64,000 bases of DNA from the NCBI RefSeq assembly GCF_003591655.1, contig NZ_QVRA01000020.1, forward strand, positions 254 through 64,253. The letters are read 5' to 3'. Shown one piece after another: positions 1-8,941 of the stretch. Source of the stretch: Sphingobium terrigena. GTDB taxonomy: Bacteria; Pseudomonadota; Alphaproteobacteria; Sphingomonadales; Sphingomonadaceae. Within the stretch, counting starts at the first letter, position 1. The number at the start of each line of letters is the position of its first letter. A program made the translations under genes and the position numbers. Below the pieces are notes generated by a model. It searched no databases. It was not told the origin of the DNA and saw only the letters and a list, made by a program, of their open reading frames with translations.

Positions 1-1650
1 AGAAACCGACATACCGGCCACCCCTGGCGCATTAGCGCCGGGGGTGGTGTCGTTTTGGGCGGATTTCCGCTGTTCCAGCCATTCGAGGATTGTGCCGAAC
101 TCACCGTGGAGCATCGCATTAACCTCTCCGCGCTTGGCACCGGGCGTCAGAACGATGCGCTCAATGAGCGCGCGCAACGCGTCGGCAGCCTCCTGCCGCT
201 CCTGTGGATGCGCCAGAGCTTCTGCAAACCGCTCGACCTTGCGACGATAAATCTCCGAGATGTTCGGATGGATATCCGGCACATCGGCGGGTGCCGCAGC
301 GAGCCGGGCGCGAATGGCATCTTCCTGCGCCTCCAATTCGAGCAGTTGATCGACGAGCGAGCGCGTTCCCTTGCCTTCCGTCGCGAGCGTTACGAGTCCC
401 TTTATCGCCTTCAGGACCCTGTCGAGTTCAGCCCGGTCCGCGCTATCTGTGGCGCGACGCTGGCGATTGAGGCGATTGGTTTCTTCGACGCAGGTGCGAA
501 TGGCTTCGGCCGCTACTTCTGGACTCATCAACCGGTCACGTAGACCGTCGAGAACCCGCGCCTCCAGCTTTTCACGCGCAATGCTATGCCCATTGGAACA
601 GCTTCTCGTGTCGATATGGTTCGAACAGGCAAACCGCCCCTGCCCGCGAAGGGTATAAGACCCGCCACAGCAGCCGCAGTAGACAAGGCCGGACAGGAGG
701 CTCTTCGGGCGATGAGTCCGGTTCATGGCATTGTGGGCCAAGCGCGTCGCTTCGATGACGCCGGCATATTGGATCGCGATATCTTCCTGTCGCGCTTTTG
801 CTGCCTGCCAGAGTTCGTCATCCAGGATCCGTAGATGAGGCACTTCGGTAACGATCCACTCGGACTGCGGATTGATGCGAGAGACACGCTTGCCCGTCTG
901 GGGATTCTTCAGATAGCGAAGGCGGTTCCACACCAGCTTGCCGATATAGAGCTCATTGTTGATCAAACCTGTGCCGCGCTTTGCGTGACCGCGGATCGTG
1001 GTCGATGTCCAGAGTTTGCCGGTCGGTGCGGCTATCCCTGCTTCATTGAGGCGGCAGGCAATCGCATGCGGGCTGAGGCCATTGGCAAACTGCCGGAAAA
1101 CCTGACGTACAACTTCCGCTTCAGCGTCGTTGATGGTGCGCTCGCCGTGAACTGCCTCACCTTCGGTGGAGAAACGACGCACCACATCATAGCCATAACA
1201 TAGGCCACCACCCGACTTGCCCTTCTCCACGCGGCCGCGCAGACCGCGATGGGTCTTCTTCGCAAGATCCTTGAGGAACAGCGCGTTCATCGTGCCCTTG
1301 AGGCCGACATGCAGTTCAGAAACTTCGCCCTCGGCCAAGGTGACGATTTTGACACCGGCAAACTGGAGGTTTTTGTAGAGCGTGGCGACATCGGCCTGGT
1401 CGCGCGATACACGGTCGAGTGCTTCGGCAAGCAGGATGTCGAAACGCCCCATCTGCGCATCCTGCAAAAGTGACTGGATGCCGGGCCGGAGAATGACGCT
1501 CGCGCCAGAGATCGCTGCATCCTTGTAGCTGCTCACGATGCGCCAGCCTTCCCGGCCTGCCTGCTCCCTACAGATCAAAAACTGGTCTTCGATGGACGCA
1601 GGGCTCTGCTTGTCGTCGGAATAGCGCGCATATAGGGCAACACGGGTCAT
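1..1650 (-). CDS. large serine recombinase, partial (runs off left edge)
   Basis: Site-specific DNA recombinase of the large serine (Pin/TnpX-like) family, which cuts and rejoins DNA through a 5'-phosphoserine. I read it by translating the minus strand from the ATG at 1650 (preceded by AGGAGGC): 550 codons stay open to base 1, so the C-terminus lies outside the window. The N-terminus reads RVALYARYSDDKQ, with the likely nucleophile Ser11, followed by ALDRVSRDQADV of the resolvase domain. A recombinase domain follows, then a zinc-ribbon-like YCGCCGGSY with later Cys residues, and a charged coiled-coil region. It lies about 330 bp from the divergently oriented ietA-like gene. It could mobilise the neighbouring cargo or be a remnant of an insertion; I cannot see attachment sites. 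Family call is firm, element boundaries are not. Confidence 0.9.
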   Translation of the reverse strand, partial: MTRVALYARYSDDKQSPASIEDQFLICREQAGREGWRIVSSYKDAAISGASVILRPGIQSLLQDAQMGRFDILLAEALDRVSRDQADVATLYKNLQFAGVKIVTLAEGEVSELHVGLKGTMNALFLKDLAKKTHRGLRGRVEKGKSGGGLCYGYDVVRRFSTEGEAVHGERTINDAEAEVVRQVFRQFANGLSPHAIACRLNEAGIAAPTGKLWTSTTIRGHAKRGTGLINNELYIGKLVWNRLRYLKNPQTGKRVSRINPQSEWIVTEVPHLRILDDELWQAAKARQEDIAIQYAGVIEATRLAHNAMNRTHRPKSLLSGLVYCGCCGGSYTLRGQGRFACSNHIDTRSCSNGHSIAREKLEARVLDGLRDRLMSPEVAAEAIRTCVEETNRLNRQRRATDSADRAELDRVLKAIKGLVTLATEGKGTRSLVDQLLELEAQEDAIRARLAAAPADVPDIHPNISEIYRRKVERFAEALAHPQERQEAADALRALIERIVLTPGAKRGEVNAMLHGEFGTILEWLEQRKSAQNDTTPGANAPGVAGMSVS

Positions 1651-1984
1651 TACTGCCTCCTGGATGGAGAAAAGGTAACATGGTGTGTTTTGCAGGCCAA
1701 GCTGCCGCGCGATGTAAGGCAGAGCGTAGTTGCTTGACGCCCGCTCAAGCTGTCGACGCAACCCGGACGGACCCATCGGCAGGACCAAGTGCTGCCAGCA
1801 ACATGATCTCTGTCCAGCGCTACCTGCCGCTGGACTTCTTTGCTCTTCCCGTTCGATCCCTTTCTGGGAGACGGCTATCGCGCTTTCCAGCGGGGCAGCG
1901 GCTCGCTCAGCCACGATTGCAAACCTATGGCGAAATCTGGCAAACCGGCTATGCTCCCTGTAGGCAATTTTACGGCAAGGCACG
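1651..1984. other. intergenic, divergent promoter region
   Basis: Spacer between the recombinase (minus) and the AAA+ ATPase (plus). It must hold both promoters. Short open frames cross it, but none has a convincing ribosome site or family resemblance. I see no clear repeat or attachment core. Confidence 0.4.
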
Positions 1985-2971
1985 ATGGCGCGCGGTGAGT
2001 TAATGAAAAAACTGCTAGCAAGCTACGGGCGGGAGGAAGAATTCCGAGCCGTTGCTGAGCAGATCATCGGTGAGGAGGAGAAGAAGAACAACCGCGTTCT
2101 GGCTCGTTCGCTTCGCCGTTCGCTCGACGCTGGACCTGCGCGCTCTTCACGTCCCAAGGCTCTGGCGCCGCTTATCCCGTTCCCGGAAGCCGCTGGCGAT
2201 TTCGTTGAATTGGTGGAGCCGACCCACAATAAACAGGACATTATCCTCTCCCCGGAGAATATCCGCATTTTTCTGGGGCTGCTGCGCGAATCCCGGGCGG
2301 CCGATACGATCCGTCGGCGAGGCCTCGCCGTGCGATCGAAGCTTCTTTTCTGCGGCCCCCCCGGTTGCGGCAAGACGTTGTGCGCGGAAATTTTCGCCAG
2401 CGAACTGGGCCTGCCGCTTTACATCGTAAAGCTCGACCGGCTGATCTCCTCCTATCTGGGAGAGACGGCAACCAACGTCCGCAAAATCTTCGAATTCGCC
2501 CGCAAACAGCCTTCTGTGCTGTTTTTCGACGAGTTTGATGCACTCGCTCGCGCCCGCGACGAGGACGGCGAGCACAATGAACTGCGCCGTGTCGTCAATA
2601 GTCTGCTGATGTTCATCGACCGGATCCAGCCCAAGGGCTTTGTGGTCGCTGCCACCAATCTCGACCAGTCGCTCGATCCGGCCATCTGGCGTCGCTTCGA
2701 TGAGGTGATCTGGTTTGACCGCCCTGACACGAGGATGATAGCACGCTTCCTCAAGATGCGGTTCAAGAATGTAGCTGTGAGCTTCGAGCCGGAAGCGCAT
2801 CTCGCCGAGCTTGAGGGCTATTCCTACGCGGAACTGGAACGGCTGTGCCTCCAGGCGATCAAGGCGTCGATCATCGATAAAAGAAAAATCGTCAGGGAGA
2901 GGGATTTTCTGGATGCCATTGCCGATGAGCGTCGTCGCCGGCGCCGGACTTCACGCATGACCGCTGCCTGA
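1985..2971 (+). CDS. ietA: AAA+ ATPase, IetA-like (IetAS defence pair)
   Basis: AAA+ ATPase of 328 aa. Walker A GPPGCGKT is at residues 124-131 and Walker B LFFDEFD has D182/E183. A sensor-1 stretch VVAATNLD and an arginine-finger-like IWRRFDE follow. The first 110 residues are charged and helical, and the C-terminus is a very basic RRRRRR tail. It is followed after 10 nt by a subtilisin-like protease. This ATPase/subtilase pairing is the composition of IetAS, described as a plasmid-associated system in Agrobacterium and later reported as an anti-phage defence system. The ATPase presumably acts as the sensor or remodeller controlling the protease; that is inference. ATG 1985 is used, but ATG 2003 (MKKLLASYG) has GGTGAG just upstream and may be the real start. 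Confidence 0.85.
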   Translation: MARGELMKKLLASYGREEEFRAVAEQIIGEEEKKNNRVLARSLRRSLDAGPARSSRPKALAPLIPFPEAAGDFVELVEPTHNKQDIILSPENIRIFLGLLRESRAADTIRRRGLAVRSKLLFCGPPGCGKTLCAEIFASELGLPLYIVKLDRLISSYLGETATNVRKIFEFARKQPSVLFFDEFDALARARDEDGEHNELRRVVNSLLMFIDRIQPKGFVVAATNLDQSLDPAIWRRFDEVIWFDRPDTRMIARFLKMRFKNVAVSFEPEAHLAELEGYSYAELERLCLQAIKASIIDKRKIVRERDFLDAIADERRRRRRTSRMTAA

Positions 2972-2981
2972 TTCGCCCCGA

Positions 2982-5321
2982 GTGGCACAATATGATCATT
3001 TGCAGCTCGTCCGCTTGCCCGAGCGGATGCCCCGTCGAAAGACTGGCGGTGGCGGGCCGCCGCCGATGCGCAATCCTGGTGGGCATAGCGAACGTCTAGG
3101 GCAGGAACTCGATCAGGCAGTTGCGGTTCAGCAACGTCGGCGACGCGCCGACGCTGTCGATCCCGCGTTGATCTTGCGGGTCCAGATGAGTGGGCCTTTG
3201 CTCGAGGAGGAATGGAACAAGGTTGGTCTCACGGTCCTTTCGATCGACGAGGATCGTACGCTGGTTCTTTTCTCCACCAGCGACGAACTGACCGCTTTCC
3301 GCCGCAAGCTGGAAAGCTATGGCCGAGGCGCTCCGGCAGGGCAGCAAAATCCCTCTTTCGCCGGGTTCATTGCAAATATAGAATCGATCGACGAAGTCGC
3401 CCCACGCGACCGGATCGGTATGCGCGCGAGAGAAGCCGGGCTGGTCGATGTCGATGATTTCCAACCTGGCCAATCCTATGTCGTCGATATCGAACTCTGG
3501 GATCTCGGGCGCCGCGATCTGCGCGAACGCAAGATCGAGGATATCGTCGCCTATGCCGAGGCCCGCGAGAGCGAGGAACTCGACCGGCACATCGGTCCCA
3601 ACCTGACTTTGGTCCGACTGCGCTGCGATGGCGGCGTCGTGCGAACGCTGCTGACGATCGAGGAAATCGCGGAAGTGGATTTACCGCCAGAGCCCGATCT
3701 CCTCACCGCGCAGCATATCGACCTGACCCTCGCCGAACTTCCCGAGCCTGAAACACTCGACGATGACGCGCCGCTTATTGGCATAATCGACAGCGGGGTG
3801 AACGACCATCCGCTGATCGAGGATATCATCGTCGGTTCTATCGCCATTCCCGATACATTGGGGATTGCGGATGATCATGGCCATGGCACGTTCGTTGGAG
3901 GGATTGCTACCTTCGGCGATTTGCGTACCCAACTTGGCACTGGGAGCTTGGTCCGCCAGGCCCGGCTCTGTTCCGCCAAGGTCATCGACAACACTGGCAA
4001 TTTCCCAAGCAGCCGCTTGGCCCCGCGCCTCATGCGTGAAGCTATAACCCGTCTCAACGAGGAGTTCGGTTGCCGTATCTTCGTCATTGCGCTCGGGGAT
4101 CGCACCAAGGTGGTCGAAGGCGGCAAGGTTGGTCCGTGGGCGCAGACGCTCGATGAACTGGTTCGTGAACTTGACGTCGTTATTGTCGTCGCCGCCGGAA
4201 ATCGGCAGCCGCGGCGAGGGATGCGGATCGAGGAGGCCGTCACTCACTATCCTGCCTATCTCATGGAGGACGCCAACCGATTGTGCGAACCCGCGGGCGG
4301 CATGAACATCGTGACAGTTGGCGCGATCGCTCATGGCAATGGGCTTAGCCAACGTGCACAAGACAATGTCGGCGTGCGGCCTATCACCGATATGTTCGAG
4401 CCGTCGCCTTTCTCCCGCGCAGGGCCGGGGGTTCGTGGTGCGATTAAGCCCGATTTCACTGATGTCGGCGGTACCCTGATCTACGACGGGCCGACCGCTG
4501 CTTTGCAGGGTGGCGAAGTCCGGCCCGAGGCGGGTGTGATGTCGCTCCATTACCGGCCGGTCGATCGATTGTTCGCTGCACGCTCGGGCACGTCGCACGC
4601 CGCGCCGCTGGTGGCCTTCAAGGCCAGCCAGATTCTGGGGCGCTTCCCCGATGCTTCCGCAAATCTCATACGCGCACTCTTGGCCGGCAGTGCGTCCATC
4701 CCCGCCGAGACCACCCGCCGCCTCGCGGGTCTGGGCGATGCGGCGGAGCGGGCTATGTGCGGCTACGGTCGAGTGGACAGTGAGCGGGCGGTTTTCTCCG
4801 ACGATGCGCGCGTCGTCTTGTACGCCGAAGATAGCCTGTCGATCGACCACTTCGCGGTCTACCAGATTCCGATTCCCGAACCATTTCAGACCGAACGGGG
4901 GCGACGCACGATCCGGATCAGCCTCGCTTACGATCCGCCAGTCCGGCATAGCCGACTGGATTATAATGGCGTCTCGATGAACTTTCGCCTCATTCGCGGT
5001 TGCGCGCCGGACGACATCTTTGAGCATTTCCGTCGACGGACGGTAGCGGAAGGCGCGGTTCCCGACATGGCACCGCGCTTCAACTGCAAACTCTTGCCCA
5101 GTTCGACCCTCCGAGAGAGGTCGAGCTTGCAGACCGCGGCCGTTACATTTTCACGCGACGTCAGCACTTACGGCGACACTTATTATCTGGTGGTGCGGTG
5201 CGCGGGTGGATGGTCGGGAGACGAGGGTCAGCAGGATTTCGCGGTGACCGTCGAGATTTCGCATGAAGCCGAAGTGGCGCTCTATGAACGTCTCCGGCAA
5301 CGTACGAGAGTTCGTGTCTGA
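2982..5321 (+). CDS. ietS: subtilisin-like serine protease, IetS-like
   Basis: S8-family protease of 779 aa, starting at GTG 2982. The catalytic triad is complete: D270 in IGIIDSGV, H301 in DHGHGTF and S538 in RSGTSHAAP, with the oxyanion Asn in VVAAGN. There is no signal peptide, so it should be cytoplasmic. About 265 residues of non-catalytic sequence precede the protease domain and about 180 follow it, which may form substrate or partner interfaces. It sits 10 nt downstream of the AAA+ ATPase, almost certainly in one operon, matching IetAS. The pair is the only obvious defence system in the window. Family and active-site calls are firm; the antiviral role rests on the pairing. Confidence 0.85.
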   Translation: MAQYDHLQLVRLPERMPRRKTGGGGPPPMRNPGGHSERLGQELDQAVAVQQRRRRADAVDPALILRVQMSGPLLEEEWNKVGLTVLSIDEDRTLVLFSTSDELTAFRRKLESYGRGAPAGQQNPSFAGFIANIESIDEVAPRDRIGMRAREAGLVDVDDFQPGQSYVVDIELWDLGRRDLRERKIEDIVAYAEARESEELDRHIGPNLTLVRLRCDGGVVRTLLTIEEIAEVDLPPEPDLLTAQHIDLTLAELPEPETLDDDAPLIGIIDSGVNDHPLIEDIIVGSIAIPDTLGIADDHGHGTFVGGIATFGDLRTQLGTGSLVRQARLCSAKVIDNTGNFPSSRLAPRLMREAITRLNEEFGCRIFVIALGDRTKVVEGGKVGPWAQTLDELVRELDVVIVVAAGNRQPRRGMRIEEAVTHYPAYLMEDANRLCEPAGGMNIVTVGAIAHGNGLSQRAQDNVGVRPITDMFEPSPFSRAGPGVRGAIKPDFTDVGGTLIYDGPTAALQGGEVRPEAGVMSLHYRPVDRLFAARSGTSHAAPLVAFKASQILGRFPDASANLIRALLAGSASIPAETTRRLAGLGDAAERAMCGYGRVDSERAVFSDDARVVLYAEDSLSIDHFAVYQIPIPEPFQTERGRRTIRISLAYDPPVRHSRLDYNGVSMNFRLIRGCAPDDIFEHFRRRTVAEGAVPDMAPRFNCKLLPSSTLRERSSLQTAAVTFSRDVSTYGDTYYLVVRCAGGWSGDEGQQDFAVTVEISHEAEVALYERLRQRTRVRV

Positions 5322-5618
5322 CACTGGCGCATGCGACCTGAGCACGATCGCGGCCCATTTTTTCAGACACCTCGTCAGAAGCTGAGGCCGCTATACAACG
5401 AATCTCGGTAAAGTTGGCACGTTCAGGGGTACTCGTCCATCGTGGCGTGTCTGACGGGTTCGACCATGCGCCGGTCATTGCCGTTGCAGCAGCCTTCCAC
5501 CATCGGGCGCGCCTTTGGAAAGAAAAATATTGCCCTGTTTGTCGAGTTAATGATCGGTGGTCCGGCAGGGCTCCTTTTGATTGTCGCGCAGCAGTCTGCC
5601 GAGCGGGATGGCCTCCGG
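5322..5618. other. gene-free spacer between convergent genes
   Basis: About 300 bp between the 3' ends of the protease gene and the DUF1275 gene. Short frames exist in several phases, but none has a start, ribosome site or recognisable family. It may be decayed sequence; I see no clear inverted repeat. Confidence 0.35.
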
Positions 5619-6284
5619 TCAGTTGCCGCGCCGAGCAATCGAAGCCGCAAGCGGGACGCGGCGATGATGAAGCCAGGAGCCCAGCAGGAATGCCGCGCCA
5701 GCAGCGGCCCAGATCGCCGAATTTCCAACCAGGCGATAGCTCACGGCACCCAGCACCGCGCCCGTCACCAGGCCAAGCCAGAGCAACAGATAGGGCAGCC
5801 ATCCGAAGCGGTCACCGCCCATAAGCGCGGAGAGCAAGCGCTGCCCGAATTTGACCAGCGTCCCGGTCATATAGGTAAGACCGATCTGCACCTCGCCATC
5901 GCGCTCGAATAGTGCATTTTCCGCTCCCATCGCCATGGCCAGGGCGGCTGCTGCTGCCCAGTTGGCATCGATGATAGCGAGGAGCGCCGAGATCGTGAGC
6001 AGGGCTGCGATCAGATACATGAGCGCGCTGTGCCTGGAATGCTGGATAACCCGACCACAGAGCGAACCGAGCATGACCCCGATCACGAACGATGCGATCA
6101 ATCCGGCTGCGGTCGCCGCATCCGAAAAATGCGTGCTCAAGCCGACGGCAAGGCGCGTGGAATTACCGCTCATGAAGGATACGAAGAAGCCACCGAGATA
6201 GAGAAAACCCAACGCATCGACATATCCTGCAAGCGCGGCGAAGCACGCCGCCAATCCCCAAATCTTACGATCGTATCGGTTCAT
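5619..6284 (-). CDS. DUF1275 (YoaK-like) membrane protein
   Basis: Integral membrane protein of 221 aa with six or so hydrophobic segments. The N-terminal motif GYVDALGFLYLGGFFVSFMSGN and the later LTYMTGTLVKFG are the signature of DUF1275/YoaK proteins, whose function is unknown. The start is placed at ATG 6284, which has GAGAG just upstream and overlaps the stop of the preceding small gene by 4 nt. It is the last gene of a three-gene minus-strand operon. Confidence 0.8.
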   Translation of the reverse strand: MNRYDRKIWGLAACFAALAGYVDALGFLYLGGFFVSFMSGNSTRLAVGLSTHFSDAATAAGLIASFVIGVMLGSLCGRVIQHSRHSALMYLIAALLTISALLAIIDANWAAAAALAMAMGAENALFERDGEVQIGLTYMTGTLVKFGQRLLSALMGGDRFGWLPYLLLWLGLVTGAVLGAVSYRLVGNSAIWAAAGAAFLLGSWLHHRRVPLAASIARRGN

Positions 6285-6499
6285 CCATTGCTCTCTTGCG
6301 GGGGCGTCGCGCCATTGCGCGCAGCGGACAGATCCCTGTCCCACCGGGCCATTTCCTGAATGTTCAGGGCTTCTGCCCGGCTCAATCGCGCTGCGTCCTC
6401 TGTGGCGAGCGACCGGTTGGCTAGGCCCTGCCGAATGAAATCTTTCAGCATCATATTCTGAAGCAGGAGAAATTCCCTCACACGCTGTCCCAGTTTCAT
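6281..6499 (-). CDS. small hypothetical protein, coupled to DUF1275 gene
   Basis: A 72-aa protein starting MKLGQRVREFLLLQNMMLKD, with no recognised domain. ATG 6499 is preceded by AGGTGA and overlaps the previous gene's stop; its own stop overlaps the DUF1275 start. These 4-nt overlaps at both ends support translation. Function unknown. Confidence 0.6.
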   Translation of the reverse strand: MKLGQRVREFLLLQNMMLKDFIRQGLANRSLATEDAARLSRAEALNIQEMARWDRDLSAARNGATPPQESNG

Positions 6500-6774
6500 G
6501 ATGTCACCTGGACATAGGGCCGTTCCAGGGCGTCGAGGCACGCCCTTATCATCGCCAACGCCGCATCTTCAGCCCACTCGCATTGCAATGGATCGGCGGC
6601 GGCGAGATCGGAGCGCGGCCATTGCGGCAAACGCTTGGGAAGCCAGCGGAAGGCCGCCCTGCCTATCGCCGTGTTGCTGCCAGAAGCCTTTGCACCGGCG
6701 TACCCATTTGAATCGCATCTTATGTTCAACGCTACCTCTGAACCGAAAAGCACCCGTAGCATATATATGATCAA
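6496..6774 (-). CDS. small hypothetical protein
   Basis: Up to 92 aa, first gene of the three-gene operon leading to DUF1275. The C-terminal half (CEWAEDAALAMIRACLDALE) looks like a helical domain; no family is recognised. The start is uncertain because the N-terminal third looks less protein-like. The 4-nt overlap with the next gene is the main support. It is divergent from the XRE regulator at 6818. Confidence 0.45.
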   Translation of the reverse strand: MIIYMLRVLFGSEVALNIRCDSNGYAGAKASGSNTAIGRAAFRWLPKRLPQWPRSDLAAADPLQCEWAEDAALAMIRACLDALERPYVQVTS

Positions 6775-6817
6775 ATCATAAGGTTGAACTCTGATATCTC
6801 ACGCATCATAAAGGTGC

Positions 6818-7105
6818 ATGATTACGTCACAGCAGATGCGGGCGGCGCGCGCCCTGCTCGGGATCGACCAGAAGGAATTGGCTGCGCTGGCAGGTGTTTC
6901 CGTGCCCACGATCCAGCGCATGGAAGCCTCAGACGGACAGGTACGCTGTGTCGTAGATACTCTCGTCAGAGTGATTTCAGCTTTGGAGCAGGGGGGCGTC
7001 GAACTGATCGGCGACGATGCGCCCAGTCAGGGTAGGGGGCGCGGTGTGCGCCTGAAGCAAGTCGCCTCCTCCGCCACCACCATAGAAATGGATGACAGCG
7101 AATGA
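6818..7105 (+). CDS. XRE/Cro-type transcriptional regulator
   Basis: A 95-aa DNA-binding protein. Residues 5-60 form a helix-turn-helix of the XRE type (ARALLGIDQKELAALAGVSV then TIQRMEAS). The C-terminus is short and unstructured. AAAGGTGC lies just before ATG 6818. Its stop overlaps the PhnA-like gene by 4 nt, so the two are co-translated. It may control its own operon and the divergent genes at 6774; the 43-bp spacer would hold both promoters. Confidence 0.8.
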   Translation: MITSQQMRAARALLGIDQKELAALAGVSVPTIQRMEASDGQVRCVVDTLVRVISALEQGGVELIGDDAPSQGRGRGVRLKQVASSATTIEMDDSE

Positions 7106-7410
7106 TGCAAGACAGTGACGATTATATCTATGACGAGGCTAGCGGCGAATGGATGAGCGCCGCCGACCTGGCGCACCGGAACGCGCAAGTCGGTGAGGTT
7201 GAGGTGCGCGACGCCGTCGGCAATTTGCTGGCGGATGGAGACAGCGTTACGCTCATCAAGGATTTGACCGTGAAAGGGGCTAATCAGACGTTGAAACGCG
7301 GTACGGTCATCAAATCGATCCGCCTGACCGGCGACGCGCAGGAGATTGATTGTCGATATGACGGCATCAAGGGTCTGGTGCTGCGCGCTGAATTTGTGCG
7401 CAAGCGCTGA
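7102..7410 (+). CDS. PhnA/YjdM C-terminal domain protein
   Basis: A 102-aa protein. Its C-terminal half (TLIKDLTVKGANQTLKRGT, then SIRLTGDAQEIDCRYDGIKG) matches the PhnA/YjdM fold. Full-length YjdM starts with a zinc ribbon, but here the N-terminus is a short acidic segment without the Cys pairs, so the metal site is missing. The biological role of PhnA proteins is unclear; the historical alkylphosphonate link is weak. Overlaps the XRE gene by 4 nt. Confidence 0.75.
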   Translation: MMQDSDDYIYDEASGEWMSAADLAHRNAQVGEVEVRDAVGNLLADGDSVTLIKDLTVKGANQTLKRGTVIKSIRLTGDAQEIDCRYDGIKGLVLRAEFVRKR

Positions 7411-7489
7411 CCCTGAGACATTGGCTACACGCCGCGTGGCCAGCCATAAAATGGCCCGCCGACATCGGGCATCATACTCAGGAGGCCAT

Positions 7490-7729
7490 ATGAACGACAT
7501 CGCCGAACGTGTTATCAAAATCGTGATCGAGCATATGGGGGTCTATCCCGACAAGGTGACGCCCGAGGCCAATTTTCTAGATGACCTCGGAGGCGACAGC
7601 CTTGATGTCGTGGAACTGGTGATGGCGCTCGAAGATGAGTTCGGCATCACCATACCGGACGCGGACGTCGATAAGATCGGCACGGTGCAGGATGCCATTC
7701 GCTATGTCGAAGCTGCCAAGGCCGGCTGA
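7490..7729 (+). CDS. acyl carrier protein
   Basis: A 79-aa acyl carrier protein with the phosphopantetheine site LGGDSLDVVEL, Ser37 being the attachment residue. AGGAGG lies 5-10 nt before ATG 7490, a strong ribosome site. The sequence is close to housekeeping AcpP, but no fatty-acid or polyketide genes are near. It is probably a second, accessory ACP in the cell. It follows the PhnA-like gene by about 80 nt and could share its transcript. Confidence 0.9.
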   Translation: MNDIAERVIKIVIEHMGVYPDKVTPEANFLDDLGGDSLDVVELVMALEDEFGITIPDADVDKIGTVQDAIRYVEAAKAG

Positions 7730-7867
7730 AGCGCGACAATATTGATGCGCACATCGAAGACCACGCGACGGGCTGGAAGGAACGTCGAATCCCGTGACAT
7801 AGCAGATTGATGCCTGGTGGCTGCGCGTTGAGGTGACGCGATCCTCGAGTTGCCTTTGTGCCATGTC

Positions 7868-8461
7868 TCACGACGCGACGGGATTTGGCGGCAGCGGTAG
7901 GCGCGCACGCAAATCCAGGATGCGCCGGGTTTTCTGGATGGTCGCATGGACGGCTGCGCCTGTGACTCCAAAACGCTTGCCGATTTCCGCTCCGCTCAGG
8001 CCTTCCTCATCGTTAAGCCGCAGCATCGTCTCGCCGATTGCAAATCTCTCCGAACGCTTCGCAGCAGCCTGATTGATTTTCTCCAGATAACGGGGGAGCA
8101 AAGACCCCAAAAGATCGAGTGCCGGCGGCTCCGGTTTGCCTGTCCACCGATCGTGGAACCGCCAGCCATAACGATCCATCACGGCCGCGACCTCGCAGTA
8201 ACAGGCAAAGCCCAGGTTAGGCAGGCGAAACAGAGCCCGCTGCTCGCAACGGGACAAATCGCTGAGCTGCATCGTTTCGATCGGAACCCCTGCCATGGTC
8301 GATGTGGGGTCGGTTGGCCTGTCCAACTGGCCCAGGCAGTTGCGTGTGCGGGAGGAAATGATGTGCCAAGCTTCCAGCGCGAGAATGGAGGCATCTTGAG
8401 TTGGCTCCATCAATCTCGATTTTACCTGAAACATCTTGGACAACCATCTCCAAAATTTCAT
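7868..8461 (-). CDS. hypothetical protein with C-terminal helix-turn-helix
   Basis: A 197-aa protein of unknown family. Residues ~150-185 (EGLSGAEIGKRFGVTGAAVH) look like a helix-turn-helix resembling sigma region 4, suggesting DNA binding. The middle contains SRCEQRALFRLPNLGFACYC with several Cys residues. ATG 8461 has CAGGCGAA just upstream. A long plus-strand frame overlaps it but reads like antisense noise. Likely a regulator of the element's cargo; target unknown. Confidence 0.6.
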   Translation of the reverse strand: MKFWRWLSKMFQVKSRLMEPTQDASILALEAWHIISSRTRNCLGQLDRPTDPTSTMAGVPIETMQLSDLSRCEQRALFRLPNLGFACYCEVAAVMDRYGWRFHDRWTGKPEPPALDLLGSLLPRYLEKINQAAAKRSERFAIGETMLRLNDEEGLSGAEIGKRFGVTGAAVHATIQKTRRILDLRARLPLPPNPVAS

Positions 8462-8638
8462 TTCGCCTGCGATAATATCAGTTCTGCATCATCCCGGCGA
8501 GACGCTGCGTCTGCAAAAGCAACGGTGATTGACGATACCCGGACAGGGCAGGCAAAGCGGCGCAATCCTTGCCATGTCGTCACGGCTAGGCGATATAGTC
8601 AGGGGCGGCAGACGCCTTGCGGATTGCGAGAATGTGAC

Positions 8639-8833
8639 TTGAGCGCAGCCAACTTTTACAATGAGCGCGCGGCCGCTGAACGCATCGCGGCGGAAGAAGA
8701 AATTTTGCCGCAGCGCCGCATGCAGCATGAGCGTGCCGCCGAGCGCTGGGAACAAATGGCTCAGTCCGCCCAAGAGACACAACGCCGCGCGGCGATCAAT
8801 GAAGCCGATAAGCGGGCAAAGACATGGTCATGA
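8639..8833 (+). CDS. small charged hypothetical protein
   Basis: A 64-aa very hydrophilic protein (NFYNERAAAERIAAEEEILP and so on), rich in Ala, Glu, Arg and Gln and predicted helical or coiled coil. The TTG start at 8639 is a guess. Amino-acid composition suggests real coding. No domain recognised. Confidence 0.45.
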   Translation: MSAANFYNERAAAERIAAEEEILPQRRMQHERAAERWEQMAQSAQETQRRAAINEADKRAKTWS

Positions 8834-8941
8834 CCGAACCGGAGCGAAATCGCTTCCAGACTGTCGCTCATCAGCTGCTAACGCAGCGGGGCCAAGTCGT
8901 GCTGCGCAGGTGAACGTTGCCAAGCGAGGACTGACCGCGCA

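Noticed and set aside
1680..2003. 107-aa frame before the AAA+ gene
   Set aside because: No ribosome site, it overlaps the start of ietA, and composition is not protein-like.
3681..5027. 448-aa open frame antisense to the subtilisin-like gene
   Set aside because: It lies entirely opposite a gene with a complete catalytic triad, has no family resemblance, and high-GC coding DNA commonly leaves the opposite strand open.
7946..8833. 295-aa plus-strand frame
   Set aside because: Its first two thirds are antisense to the HTH protein at 7868-8461; only the last 64 residues look like a real small protein and are reported separately.
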